Shown piece by piece: positions 20,996 through 32,177 of a stretch of 64,000 bases of DNA. The notes beneath the pieces were generated by a model, which did no database searches, was not told the origin of the DNA, and saw nothing but the letters and a program-made list of their open reading frames with translations. The first letter of the stretch is position 1; the number at the start of each line of letters is the position of its first letter. A program made the translations under genes and the position numbers. The DNA is from Gnetum montanum (lineage: Eukaryota > Streptophyta > Gnetopsida > Gnetales > Gnetaceae): contig MNCI01038085.1 in the NCBI GenBank assembly GCA_015680685.1, positions 489,716-553,715 on the forward strand. The letters are read 5' to 3'.

Positions 20996-21013
20996 TGGCA
21001 CCATTGTTAGGGA
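20996..21013 (+). promoter_or_regulatory. Element B tRNA-Asp primer-binding site
   Basis: TGGCACCATTGTTAGGGA, 13 of 18 matches to the plant tRNA-Asp primer site. All five differences are transitions (G to A or C to T), as expected from decay of methylated cytosines. Confidence 0.85.
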
Positions 21014-21156
21014 TGGTGCTAGTTATCTAGATTAGTTATATTACACATGATCATTGTAAAGGTATTAATGATATATCTCTTAGAAAACATTAATATTTCA
21101 AATTACACACATTATCAGACAAAACCATTTCTTCTATACATAGGATCAATAATTCA

Positions 21157-23239
21157 TTGTATGATGAGAACACTCATAGGACAAATGATAGGATATATAC
21201 TAAAGAAAATTGGAGTGAAAAACCTCAAACAAGTGTTTCCTATGCTCATTTAGATCCTTATTACACTCAAAGACTATATTCAACTGGTGCAAAAAATCCT
21301 AGAGGAGATGGAGTAAGTCCTAGATCAAGGAGGGCTTCAAGGCCTAAGACCTCCTCTAAACATAAACAAGATAAATCAAGGGACCATGGGAAGAACTATA
21401 GAAGCCATGGTAATTATTCTAGCTTCTCATCTTCCTATTCCTCTTCAATGTCTAGTTTTGATGAAGATGAATGTAGGTATAAAGATAGAGCTTCACTATA
21501 GGGTCAAGATGAAGATCAAAATCAAAACCAAGGGAAAAATCAAAGATGTCACAATGAGAACATACAAGATCATCACAATCAAACAAATAAAAATAGAAAT
21601 TTTCATCTCGACATGTTTAATGATGATGAACCTTTATTTGCCTCTAAAAGCTTGATGTAAATCATGGAGGTGATTAAGATACCTCACAGGCATCATAGGG
21701 ATAGTCTCTTACCCGACCTTGATATAAAAAATATTCCTAAATTTGTGAGAGGCTATGATTCAAATCCATAACATCATCTACAAGCCTTCCATGATGCTTG
21801 TGTCTTATACAACATTGAAAGTATGTAGCAAAAGCTTAAGCTCTTTCCTAGGACACTAATCAAGAAAGAAAAAAGTTGGTATAGATTGTTGGAACCAAGT
21901 TCCATTCACCAGTGGTCCACAATGCTAGAACTTTTCAATGAAAAATACCAAACCTATGCAAGGGTGTTAAACCTGAGAAGAAAAATCCAATAGTGGAAGT
22001 AAAAAAATAATGAACCCTTGGATGTGGCTTTGGATAGATACTATTTGCTACTACATAGATGTCCTGGCCATGATTTCTCTGAGGAAAGGCAACTTTTACA
22101 CATCATAGATGGGATTCATAATGAAACAAGGGAGACCCTTGGGATATATGCTATAGCTTAATTATACAAGCTACAAATTCATTAAATCTAAGATTTGATC
22201 AAGCATGTGGCAAACAAAGAAGGAGAACTATGCAAATGGGAAAATGTAGAGGAAAAAAATTAGGATTCAACTCTTCAAAAGAAAAGGAACCATATCTATG
22301 ATGAGGAAAAAGAGGTAGCTCTTGATGAGATGATTTTACAACCAACCTTGTGAATACAATATTTTATCAATGAGCTTGAAGAAAAGCTAGGTGAGATGTT
22401 GGAAGGAATGAAAGAGAAAGTTAAAACCTACATAGAAATCATAAAGGAGAGAGTGACACAAAGCAAATCAAGCGATCACAACAAAAGGAGGAAAAAGAAC
22501 CAAGAAATAGCTAGGAACACTTATAGGAAAATAGGAAACATGGCTAAAGAAAGTAAGGCTCTAGACTCAACCACAGATGAAGATAATGGATGTGACATTT
22601 TCATATATGACCATTTGAAGGGCCATTGCCTAATCTTGTTGCATCTACATAAGAGATAGGTAGGGGCATTAAATTTAAAGCTTGTACATAACTACATGCC
22701 CAGGATATTTTCTCTTCCACATAGTAATTTTAGAGAACCCCAAAACCAACCATACTATCCTAGGAGGACTTATTACAAAGCCTCAACACTAGCATCAACC
22801 ATAGTGGCAACAACCACAATCATGGGGGAGGCCATCACCAAACCAGCCATATCCTTCCTACCAACTAAACCCACATGGATATTATGTTCAACACCCTTTC
22901 TCACCAACTAGTTTTACTTCCTCTACTTCAAATCACTACTACCATTCTTCCAAATATCATTATCTTACAACATTTTATACAAGATCAACATCTCACACCT
23001 CTCACCCTACATCATATCCTCAATATTCTCATACTCACCTTGACCATATGTCACCTCCAACAACACAGGAAGGTTCAACATCACAACATCAACAAGAGAA
23101 TGTAAGTTGTGCTATGAACATATACATAAATGATAATGCTAATAGATCTCAACCAAAGTCTTGGAAATGTCCCTTCTAGAGGAAAGTTCATAATCCAAAG
23201 CAAAACACTCATGGACCTACTACATCACCTAAACCAGCA
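21157..23239 (+). pseudogene. Element B gag
   Basis: One frame with scattered stops. Order: N-terminal block with NWSEKPQTSVSYAHLDPYY, a Ser/Arg/His-rich linker, the capsid region beginning NIPKFVRGYDSNP and including MLELFNEKYQTYARVLNLRR and LLHIIDGIHNETRETLGIY, a charged helical stretch (22370-22560), a knuckle remnant GCDIFIYDHLKGHC, and an Asn/Pro/Ser-rich tail. Both the second Cys of the first pair and the spacing are altered. The frame is cut by A2 at 23239/23240. The normal N-terminal 'MSSS' start and first 100 or so codons are not evident. Confidence 0.75.
23235..23239 (+). repeat. A2 target duplication, left
   Basis: CAGCA directly before the LTR start at 23240; an identical CAGCA follows the right LTR (30278-30282). 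Confidence 0.9.
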
Positions 23240-23319
23240 TGATGGGATGTCATATTGTCACGATATCACATCGTCCCCTGCCATATCGCGTATGCAATAT
23301 CACGGTGCACCGTCATATC

Positions 23320-23327
23320 TATAAATA
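23320..23327 (+). promoter_or_regulatory. A2 LTR TATA box
   Basis: TATAAATA just downstream of the U3 palindrome cluster and about 120 bases upstream of the poly(A) hairpin, placing the start of R near 23350. The same box is at 29557-29564 in the 3' LTR. Confidence 0.65.
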
Positions 23328-23448
23328 AGAGGTGGCTCTCCCTTGTTTTCTCATTTAGGTCTAGATCATAGGGAAACTCTGGTAGTTTGATCACTCCAGA
23401 GATAGAATATTTTCCATGTGCCTGTAGTAGGAGTCCTAAAGTGAATGG

Positions 23449-23505
23449 ATCTTTATTCGAACAAACATTGTACCTAAACACAAGTTTGTGTATGAAAATA
23501 AAGAT
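23449..23505 (+). promoter_or_regulatory. Conserved R-region poly(A) stem-loop (A2 5' LTR)
   Basis: Arms ATCTTTATT and AATAAAGAT are perfect complements across a 39-base loop, which itself contains the perfect inverted repeat ACACAA-gt-TTGTGT (about 23478-23491). The 3' arm holds the poly(A) signal AATAAA. Equivalent structures are at 212-265, 10937-10990, 29686-29741 and 34585-34640 (+), and on the minus strand at 44084-44137 and 57756-57810. The stem is preserved in diverged LTRs by paired changes. Confidence 0.6.
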
Positions 23506-24045
23506 GAACTTCCTGGATAAACCTTGTAGTGCATGGAATAGGCTAATTAGGATTTTATTTAATGTTATTTACTATTTTCCATTTAATTTATTTATTAGGA
23601 ATTAAGTCTCTCTCAACCCTTCTCTCCTATTTAAGTGCCTCAGTATGACTGCTTCGAGCACGTGTGTTACACGTTGTGATCCCAGCAACGATTAGCGTTT
23701 GGTAGCCACGGTTGCATCGGTTCAGCGTGTGAACGGTAAGTGGGAATGGATGCTGAAACTATGTAATTAAGACTTAGTTAGTTAGTTAGAGTTAGTAATT
23801 ATTCTCTTCAACCCTTCACCTCACTAGCATAGGAGATAAAACTGAAAAGCTATAAAAATCATATACCTTAGACTTACTTAACCATACACCGTGACAAATA
23901 CAAGTACGTCCGAGAAGACAACGAATGATTAACCTTAGGTGTTCTATGAGGTGTGTAGGCAGTTAATTTGCAAAGTTCAACCAAATCACGCATGTTACAC
24001 TCATATTCATATGGTTGAGTGTAGGGGTACCTCGCCACTCATCAT

Positions 24046-24063
24046 TCGCACTGTTGCCGAGGA
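24046..24063 (+). promoter_or_regulatory. Element A2 tRNA-Asp primer-binding site
   Basis: TCGCACTGTTGCCGAGGA, one base after the LTR end; 14 of 18 matches to the tRNA-Asp primer site. Confidence 0.8.
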
Positions 24064-24185
24064 CTAAGTGTTTGTGCACTAAATAGAACATAGGATATTA
24101 CTCACGTCATTGGGACCTTGAAAGAACCTTAGGGTTAATCAAATAGAAATTTTATAATGGTTAATTAGCACAACTATAAGACATC

Positions 24186-26110
24186 ATGTCTTCTTCTTCT
24201 TCTCACAAGAGCACTTCACTTTTATTCAAAACACATAACCTAAATTACTCGGTTCCTTAATAATACAAAGAACATTCGGCAATCAAAAACACATAACCTA
24301 AATTAGTCAGTTCCTCAACAATACAGGTTGACATATACTCATCTTGATGAGTATATACCCAATTTCACTTTTATCCTCCATCAGGATGAATAGATGCACT
24401 GGAGATATTTGCAAGGTAACATAGTGTTACCTTTGGATCATGCAGTCCCTAGCATGCTTTTCCATGCTTTGGCACAGATTGGCATAACTCAGCTTTATGA
24501 TGAATACGTTGCGGCAGATTTTGACATGAGGGAATACCATCCCACAGCTTTACAACATATGAGGGACTCAAGGCAAGAGAGCTAACATACACTATTGAAG
24601 GGCAAAGAAGTCCAGCACATCCTAAGCGAAACTAGAGATGGTGAACCACTTATAACTAGTTCTCTATCAAAAGATGTTCTCCCTCTTAATGATAGTGAGA
24701 AGGTGGTGTTTTAGAACCTATGCTTCATGATAAATAACCCTAGTTCTGATCCCCATGAACATTAACTATTCATTGAGGAAACAACACATGACAAGGATGG
24801 GCACTCAGATCATCACAATGATCAGGGATGAAGCCATAGAAGAGAAGGCAAGAAACATTGTCATGGAGATGCTTCTCCTTCTTCTTCACCTTCTTCACAT
24901 CATTCACCCTTTCCTTCCACATCTAAGTGCAATCATGAAGAGCACAATGGAGAGGATAAAGATAAGGGAAATGAGAGACCTCGACGAGAGAGTCGAGAGC
25001 ATGGACAAGGGCATGAATGAAGGGAAAGTAGGGAACAACAAAGACATCATAGACGTCATGAAAGAGATGATCATGAAAAGCCCCTACTTTCCACTTGAAG
25101 CATGCTAAACATAACAGAGGTAGTGAGAATCCAAACAAGGCATTTAAAAGATAGTCAGATAAAATGCTTAGACATGAACAACATCCCACGATTTGAAGGG
25201 GGATACAACACAGATCCAAAAAATCATTTATAGGCATTTTACAATGCCTACACCTTGCAAAACATAGAGAACGAGTGGAAAAAACTAAAGTTGTTTCCCA
25301 GGATACTCATCAAGGAAGCAGAGAGTTGGTACTGGTCCTTAGAACTAGAAACCATTAGGAGGTGGAGTACGATGTTAGAACTCTTCAACGATAAGTATCA
25401 AACGTACTCCAGAGTGTCTAATTTGCATAAGCAGATCCAAGGATGGAAGCAAGGTATTCATGAACCCTTGGATGCTATCATGGACCACTACTACGCATTG
25501 TTACATAGTTTCCCAGGCCATGGTTACGCTCAGCGGGATCAAATTCACCATCTCGTAGATGGGCTAAGGTATGAGACTAGGAGAACCCTTGGGAATTATA
25601 CCCAAGGGAGACTATCAGAACTTAGATCCCATGAGATATATTGCTTGTTGAAGCAAGTACCCAAAGAAGAAGGGGAGCTATGAAAAAGGAAAAGTGCAGA
25701 AGAATATAATTGTGATCTCTCTCTTCGAAAGAAGGGAGTGAGATTTTGCGATGAAGAGGATGAGTCACCACTTGAAGAGTTGGTAAACAGAAAAAACTTG
25801 ACAATCTAGAAGTTAACAATAGAAGTATCAGCTAAGGTGGATCAATTGTGGGATTCCTTAGACTCTAGACTTGAACTTGTACTAAAAATCGTAGAGGAAT
25901 CTAAGGAGGAATGAAGTAGTGACAAGAACAAGACAAAGTGGAGAGATTCAGGCCCTGCACGTGACAAGGGTAAGGGAAAAATGAACATCTCTGATGAGGT
26001 TTTGGAATCAAACATAGACGATGATGGTGGATGTGAGATCTACCACTATGAATATCCTAAGGGATGTTGTCCAATCATCTCACATCTACAAGAGTCTAGG
26101 ATGTATGCAC
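24186..26110 (+). pseudogene. Element A2 gag
   Basis: Starts ATGTCTTCTTCTTCTTCTCA at 24186; after a frameshift before 24330 the main frame continues as QLYDEYVAADFDMR, a Ser/His/Arg linker (about 24820-25060), and the capsid region NIPRFEGGYNTDP, ETIRRWSTMLELFNDKYQTY, IHHLVDGLRYETRRTL (25255-25683 uninterrupted). The zinc knuckle near 26030-26070 reads GCEIYHYEYPKGC: the second Cys is Tyr and the His is Tyr, so zinc binding is unlikely. The capsid part is the best preserved gag in the window. Confidence 0.85.
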
Positions 26111-26705
26111 GCAACCCAACACTCAACAAATGACAAACACCCCAGAAGTTACCTTATCCTCAAGGTAACCCAAGACAGTTCCACCAATCATTAACTATCC
26201 AAGTGGAACTCCACCACAAACCATCAGACAACATCAGCAGTGGCAATACTCATAGTCATGAAGGAGGCCATCACTGAAACATCAATACCCTTACCGGTAG
26301 CCTGATCCATATGGTTACTACATGCAGTAGCCGATTTCTCCAAGGAACTTCATGAGTCACACAACTCCCCAACGTCACTACCAAGTTTGGGAGTACTTTA
26401 GAAGGACTCCTCCTCCACATCCATGTCATCCTTCTAATCTATCTGCACCTCTTCCACTGGTAGTTCCCATAACACCTCCTACTCAAACAATGTAAGGGGA
26501 ATGCCCCACTCAACCGCAGAAATGCAATGCCACAAGAGCCATAAACATTCAACCCGCTACTGGTTTTGATAACCACAAAAAGGGAAAACCTTTCTTTAGA
26601 ACCAAAATCCTAGACAAGCTCTCACAACAACAAGCGGTTGAGTCTAGGTATGCTCCTCCAACACATAAGGCTTCGGAGCACCCTTCAGTCCAACAACAGA
26701 GCTTC
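26111..26705 (+). pseudogene. Element A2 Pro/Ser-rich spacer
   Basis: Corresponds to the gag-protease spacer of A1 (13738-14400). It contains the Pro/Ser-rich stretch and the basic KGKPFFRTKILDKLSQQQ block (about 26575-26635). Stops and at least one frameshift lie between the gag and protease frames. Confidence 0.55.
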
Positions 26706-27281
26706 ATGCATACGGTTATGTTAACACATACCGTAACTAAATGGATCAAGGTAGGCCACCTTCACAGGAAATTATTTGACCCTGGGAGTCCCTTAATCTA
26801 CCTTCAAATCGCTAGGAACGAATCACATAAGGCTCTTCTTAACTCAGGTTCCAGAGTCAACTTAATTTCATGGGAGATGTATCAAGCCTGGAACCTGCAC
26901 CAACTTAAGAAGAGCAACATTCAACTAGAGCTGGTAGACTAGTCCATCACCATTCCCTTGGGATTGGTGGAGGACATCATTCCCACTATGTGTGGTTGGT
27001 CTTACCGAGCTGATTTCCTAGTGATCGAAGTAAACAAAAATGAAGGGGACTTCCCAATTATAATGGGAAGGGCATGGCTGAGTACAGTAGATGCATGCCT
27101 AGGAATCCGTGATCTTTCCTTGAAAATTTCTAAGGTAAAAATTTATGGAAAGATTGAGAAGAGGAAAGTTTCATGCATCACATATAGTGATTCATCGGGT
27201 GATGACATGAAGGAATGCACAACATCTCCTCCATGCAATAGGTGTGCCCTTGAAAATTTGAACAAAGATGCCTATATGTAG
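26706..27281 (+). pseudogene. Element A2 aspartic protease, active site altered
   Basis: DPGSPLIYLQIARNESHKAL leads to LLNSGSRVNLIS: the catalytic Asp is Asn, which should abolish activity. A stop at about 26939-26941 is followed by GLVEDIIPTMCGWSYRADFL and GDFPIIMGRAWLSTVDACL. The frame ends at 27281 and leads into the shared deletion junction. Confidence 0.85.
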
Positions 27282-27540
27282 TAACCACACAAGTAGTAGA
27301 CACCCTGTAGTTGAAAGCTACTTGAAGGAGCAACCAACAAATATGCATGGAATGAACTGAGGAAACAAACCATGCCAACAATGAAGGCATAGATATGTTG
27401 GAATATGAGCATCGCCGACTTCCACCCCTTAATCTAAGAACATCAGTTGGGAGAAGTTGGGAACTTCTTAGAAATTCAAATAGGCATTCATTATTCTGGA
27501 TCTCTTCCTTTCCATTTAGTCATGGGGGAGATGGTCACCT
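27282..27540 (+). other. Element A2 pol-deletion junction and first polypurine-like motif
   Basis: The post-protease linker ('cttagaaattcaaatagg', about 27466-27483) joins directly to 'ttcattattctggatctc' (about 27487), as in A1. AGTCATGGGGG is at 27518-27528. Confidence 0.7.
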
Positions 27541-27580
27541 ATGCTAATCATTTTGGGCCCTCAGTTCTTTTTATGTTTTC

Positions 27581-27669
27581 GTTTTACACATTTTTTTTTT
27601 ACACATTTTTGTTTTACACATTTTTGTTTTACACGTTTTTGTCTTACACATTTTTATTTTACAAATTTC
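27581..27669 (+). repeat. 15-bp tandem array
   Basis: Six slightly varied copies of GTTTTACACATTTTT and related units, ending in TTTTACAAA. The homologous A1 array has three units. If translated in the open frame it would encode Phe-Tyr-Thr-Phe-Leu repeats, but there is no sign that this is expressed. Confidence 0.85.
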
Positions 27670-27718
27670 TTTAACTTTTCTTATTTTTGTTTTTCAACAT
27701 CGTTATACTTTTTCATTT

Positions 27719-27734
27719 TGTGTGTGTGTGTGTG
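27719..27734 (+). repeat. (TG)8 microsatellite
   Basis: TG run homologous to the (TG)11 run of A1 at 15331-15352. Confidence 0.9.
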
Positions 27735-29443
27735 ATCCACCCTGTAAGTTTGTCACCCAATAAGTGTTCTTCATGATGGTATGAACTATTTTCATATTGA
27801 TTGCTAATATTTCATTTTTACCTTTAAGTCATAATGCTGATACTAAGGTATGTTTCTCTTGATATGGTAGGTAATGAGTTCACTTCATCCATTCATCCAC
27901 TAGTTTCTATGATCTCTCTTGGCTTGGAAATGTACAGTCCTTTTCTAATAAGAACTATTAATGAATCGGTGACTGGGCATTTCTCAAAGTAAGGAAGGAC
28001 TCAAGAATTGAAAAGGGTGTGACATTAAGGGAACTTGATGCATTTGTGTTGGCCATTCTCTTTGGTGCTTGGATGTTTTCTTCTTCTTGAGTTTTCTTGC
28101 TGCTTTGACATTACCCAATTATCAAGAAGTTGAGAAATAAAAATAACAAAGTCTTTGCATGGTGTGGTTCTCACGCATAAACACATAAAAAAAAGTAAGA
28201 ATTTAAAGCACATCCCTTAGAAAAAATAATTCCTTGGGCTACAAGCACTAGTTATGGAACTCAAAATAAAGAGGTTCCCTCTAACTAAGGCCCTTCTTGC
28301 TTCCCATTCTCTTGTCCTTGTTTCATCAGAATGGTGGTGGCTCTTAGGCGAAGGTATTCTTGTTACTTCAAGAGGATGGTTCGGCCAAATGTGTTAATGC
28401 GAAGTCACTGGAAGTGGTTTGTTTGAGGCTAGAGTTGGAATGATATTTTCTGAGTCACATTAATCATAATCTACACAAGGGGCTGTACACCACCTTGTTC
28501 TTGGGATTCCATTCCATTCTCTTCTCTCCACCCTTCTCTCCATTGTTCACCTCATTTTTGGTTATATCATTAGTGTATATATTTTGGTTGATGCATTGTT
28601 TTCTTTTGCTAAATTCTTACATTTAAGACTTTAACTCTTGTTCCAAATGACAATTCCTAGAGCCTACGGACTCTTTGAATGTGGGTTTGTCAGGGCATTA
28701 AGGGCATGAGTCTACTTTGGGAAGGACCCACTGACATTCCTCTTTGGTGCACTAGTTAAATTCTTTCCCCTAACATTTTTGCAATCTAATTTATTTTGTT
28801 CATTTCCATCTTGACATCCATTTCATTAATGTTATCGTTATCTATTTTTCTCCATCTTTCTTGTTCTTTTTCATTCTCCATTCTACTGCTACTGGAGGTT
28901 CGTGATTAGTCATGGGGGTACAGGGTCCAAGTTTTTTGATTTTCTTCTAACCCCTACACCTTGAGTAGTCACTAATACTATATCTCCAGACCCACAATCA
29001 GCCATACCACAACCTAGCCACACTGAAGCAAGGTATCAACTACATTGAAATTTATTTACCCTTGCTAATATAAGGTTATGTTGTGTGTGCAGATGGAAAT
29101 CATACAACAACAGATGGGATTTGGAAAGAACACTTTCAATGGAGCCATGCTGAAGCAGCTATGCAAGGGGCAAGATTGATAGCGTGGTTACGGATGGACA
29201 AAGAAAGGCACAATCTTGGCATTGGCAGTAGCAACACTTCTTTCTCTCTCTCTCTTTCTTAGCTGTCAATTAAGGCTTTATGTCAATGTAATAAGGTGTT
29301 CACTCTTGTTGTCATGAACACTAGTTTTGTCAAGTCTTGTAATGATGATTCGTTCACAAGTCATCCCATTAGTTTTACTTTCAATCAATAATCCCATACC
29401 TTCCATATATTATTGTAAGGAACTCGAGGACAAGTTTTCATTC
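27735..29443 (+). other. Element A2 long untranslated 3' region
   Basis: No convincing reading frame. Alignable throughout with A1, with conserved blocks CTTTGCATGGTGTGGTTCTC (28153-28172), AAAGCACATCCCTTAGA (about 28204-28220) and 'gagcctacggactctttg' (about 28661-28678), and a second polypurine-like motif AGTCATGGGGGTA (28908-28920). The length (1.7 kb) resembles the env-like or untranslated region after pol in Athila elements. Confidence 0.65.
28908..28920 (+). promoter_or_regulatory. Second internal polypurine-like motif in A2
   Basis: AGTCATGGGGGTA, identical over 13 bases to the terminal polypurine tract at 29444-29456. Conserved in A1 at 16547-16559. Confidence 0.55.
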
Positions 29444-29456
29444 AGTCATGGGGGTA
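29444..29456 (+). promoter_or_regulatory. Element A2 terminal polypurine tract
   Basis: AGTCATGGGGGTA abuts the 3' LTR start TGATGGG, as expected for the plus-strand primer. Confidence 0.8.
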
Positions 29457-30277
29457 TGATGGGATGCGATATTGCATGGGCCATGATATCGCATACGTGA
29501 TATCACATCGTCCCCTATGATATCACATACGCAATATCGCGGTGCACCATCATATCTATAAATAAGAGGTGGCTCTCCCTTGTTTTCTCATCTAGGCCTA
29601 GATCATAGGGAAACTCTAGTAGTTTGATCACTCCAGAGATAGAATATTTTCCATGTGCCCGTAGTAGGAGTCCTAAAGTGAATGGATCTTTATTCGAGAA
29701 AACATTGAACCTGAACACAAGTTTGTGTACTGTAATAAAGACAAACTTCCTTGATAAACCTTGTAGTGCATGGAATAGGCTAATTAGGATTTTATTTAAT
29801 GTTATTTACTATTTTCCATTTAATCTCTTTATTAGGAATTAAGTCTCTCTCAACCCTTCTCTCCTAGTTAAGTGCCTCAGTACAACCACTTCGAGCACAT
29901 GCATTATGCATTGTGATCCTAGCAACGATTAGTGTTTGGTAGCCACGGTTGCATCGGTTCAGGGTGTGAACAGTAAGTGGGAATAGATGTTGATGCTATG
30001 TAATCAAGACTTAGTTAGTTAGAGTTAGTAATTAGTCTCTTCAACCCTTCACCTCACTAGCATAGGTGATGAAACTGAAAAGCTATAAAAATCATATACC
30101 TAGGACTTACTTAACCATACACTATGAAAAATACAGGTAAGTCCAGACAGACATTGAATGATTAACCTTAAGTGTTCCATGGGGTGTGTAGGCACTTAGT
30201 TTGTGGAGTTCAACCGGATCGCACATGTTACAGTTGTATTTGTATGGTTGAGTGTAGGGATACCTCGCCACTTATCA
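29457..30277 (+). repeat. Element A2 3' LTR
   Basis: 821 bases, TGATGGGATG...CACTTATCA. It keeps the full U3 cluster with near-palindromes such as GTGATATCAC and GATATC. TATAAATA at 29557-29564; hairpin arms at 29686-29694 and 29734-29741 (last base pair lost). The last bases are TTATCA instead of CTCATCA. Confidence 0.93.
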
Positions 30278-30282
30278 CAGCA
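30278..30282 (+). repeat. A2 target duplication, right
   Basis: CAGCA, identical to 23235-23239. Confidence 0.9.
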
Positions 30283-30640
30283 TAAGGGCAATTTGATGTA
30301 ACAACCTTCCTCATCAAAATGATGTCTCCTAATCATATGAAAAATCCAAAAACCATCACCACTCCATAACAAGACATAAACAATAAACCTATCATTGTGG
30401 AGAGATAGATGAATCCATGCATTACCAATAATGATAAAGGGTACAATTGTGGGCTAGAAGTTCAAAATATTAAAACAACCCCTATACTAATCCACCATAA
30501 AGTTCAAGAGCAAGTGTATGAGCAAAATATAGTCTACACAATAGCCACTAAACCAAAAGACACCTAGTGGCCTAAAAATGAGAATATAAAACTATCTCAA
30601 AGATGCATGGAAGTAATTGATTTGCTTATTAGTTTTGGAA
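30283..30640 (+). pseudogene. Element B, post-gag remnant
   Basis: Continuation of B after the A2 insertion. The translation includes GYNCGLEVQNIKTTPILIHH and YTIATKPKDT, comparable to the C-terminal tail of the protease region in D (NCVQ ... YATTTRQEDTQW). The protease active site and flap are absent, so B lost the protease body as well as pol. Confidence 0.5.
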
Positions 30641-32164
30641 TTTTCTAATTCTTCATATGTTCTTCATTTCTTAATATTTTTTTTCTTTATATTTTTCTCT
30701 TTTATTGAGTCATTCTCTTTATGGTTTATGAATTTATTTTATGTTTTTCTTAATAAAATTTCGAAGTCATGATGTAGAAGTTAACAATATGTGTTGTGCT
30801 TTCTTGTGTTATGCTATCAAGATGATTGGGTAAGTAATTGTGTAATGTAATGAGACCACCTCATTTATCCCTCTAGTTCTCTAAATAAAAGGCTTTTTTT
30901 CATGGAAACAATTTGGTTTTTCCTTTATGAAACTAAAATCATTAATGATCATTGTACCTTGAGGAATGACGGAATGACCAAGTGGAAATGGCAAAGGATG
31001 TGACCTCAAGGAGGTTTGTTGGATTCTCTTCCTAACTTATATTATGTGGTTTTTGACTCCTCTTGGAATGTATCATTACTCATCCATTGACCAATAAATA
31101 AGAAGCTTTGTCTTTACATGGTGTGGTTCTCAAGTTCCCATGGGCATCTATAGAAGTGGTTATGCAAGGGAATTATGGCTAGAGCTTACTTTGGGATGAT
31201 CCACTTGCATAACTTTTGTTGATCATGGCTTTGAACTAAACTTCACATCTTCCAAAACATCAATGATGATCTCTCTAAATTTATGCATGATTTTGGAACT
31301 ACTTTGCATCCATTTAATTAATTTTTCCTACTTTTCTATTTCTATATCCATTAATATTTCTTGTTTATCTTCTGAATAATACTTTTGGTATCAATTAGTC
31401 AAAAACCTATGTGCTTCCAAAGTTATGCTTATTATTTATGGGGGCTACGAATGCTTGTTTTAAAATTTTCAAACATCCTATTTTTGAACATCATGGTAAC
31501 TAATAGTAATTGATCACAATAATGTGAATAGCTTGATGATTTTAGTTACCTCATAGGCTTGGGCATAGTATGTTGTAATCACCTTGTGCTTAAATGAAAA
31601 CTATATGATTCAAAAAGGGTTAATTATTAAGGAAAATTTACCAAAACTAATATTGATTTTTTGGTAACTGTAGGTGATGCTAAAAGAAACATCTAAGGAA
31701 AAAGGTCTTTTTCCAGGCATGAAAACAAAGCCAAGAGAGGGACAACAAAGGATATGACCATGGACACATCATAGCACATACAAGATAGTAGCTCAAACTT
31801 TGCATCTTTGCTAGATCCATGGGGCTATGAGAAGAAATTTTATTCCACCTTTCAGGAATTTTTTGCATAACTAGAGATGCATCGACATAATAATCAAGAT
31901 TAAAAATTTACCACTCCTAGTGGGAACAAGAGAAATCATCTTCAAAAAATTCTTGGAGACCTTTACAAATTTTTTACTCTTCAATGTCTATCCAATCTTT
32001 TTGTCACTCTTTCATTTTGTATGCATCCACTTAAATAAAATTTTATAGTGTGGCACTCAAAGTTAGTTAGTAGTTTTCATATTAGTCAATAATCCCATAC
32101 ATTCCCAATATTTTGTAAGGAGCTTGTTCCTCATTTTGTTTAAATCAAGGACAAGTTTTCATTC
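30641..32164 (+). other. Element B untranslated 3' region
   Basis: T-rich start (30650-30760), no sustained reading frame. The conserved block CTTTACATGGTGTGGTTCTC is at 31112-31131, preceded by the 'aaaggatgtgacct' block near 30992. Otherwise strongly diverged from A1/A2. Confidence 0.55.
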
Positions 32165-32177
32165 AGTCATGGGGGTA
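32165..32177 (+). promoter_or_regulatory. Element B polypurine tract
   Basis: AGTCATGGGGGTA directly before the LTR start TGATGAAG; identical to the A2 tract although the LTRs differ. Confidence 0.8.

Larger units (their letters stand above)
23240..24044 (+). repeat. Element A2 5' LTR
   Basis: 805 bases, TGATGGGATG...CCACTCATCA. Compared with the 3' LTR it lacks about 20 bases within the U3 GATATC-type cluster. TATAAATA at 23320-23327; hairpin arms at 23449-23457 and 23497-23505. Confidence 0.93.
23240..30277 (+). mobile_element. Element A2: complete pol-less Athila-like element nested in B
   Basis: Complete 7,038-base element with two similar LTRs in direct orientation, tRNA-Asp primer site, gag, protease, untranslated 3' region, polypurine tract, and a perfect 5-base target duplication. 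RT, RNase H and integrase are absent, with the same junction as A1. Gag and protease carry stops, a frameshift and an active-site change, so any movement depended on proteins from other copies. It is the clearest example in the window of a terminal-repeat element carrying gag but not pol. Confidence 0.92.
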
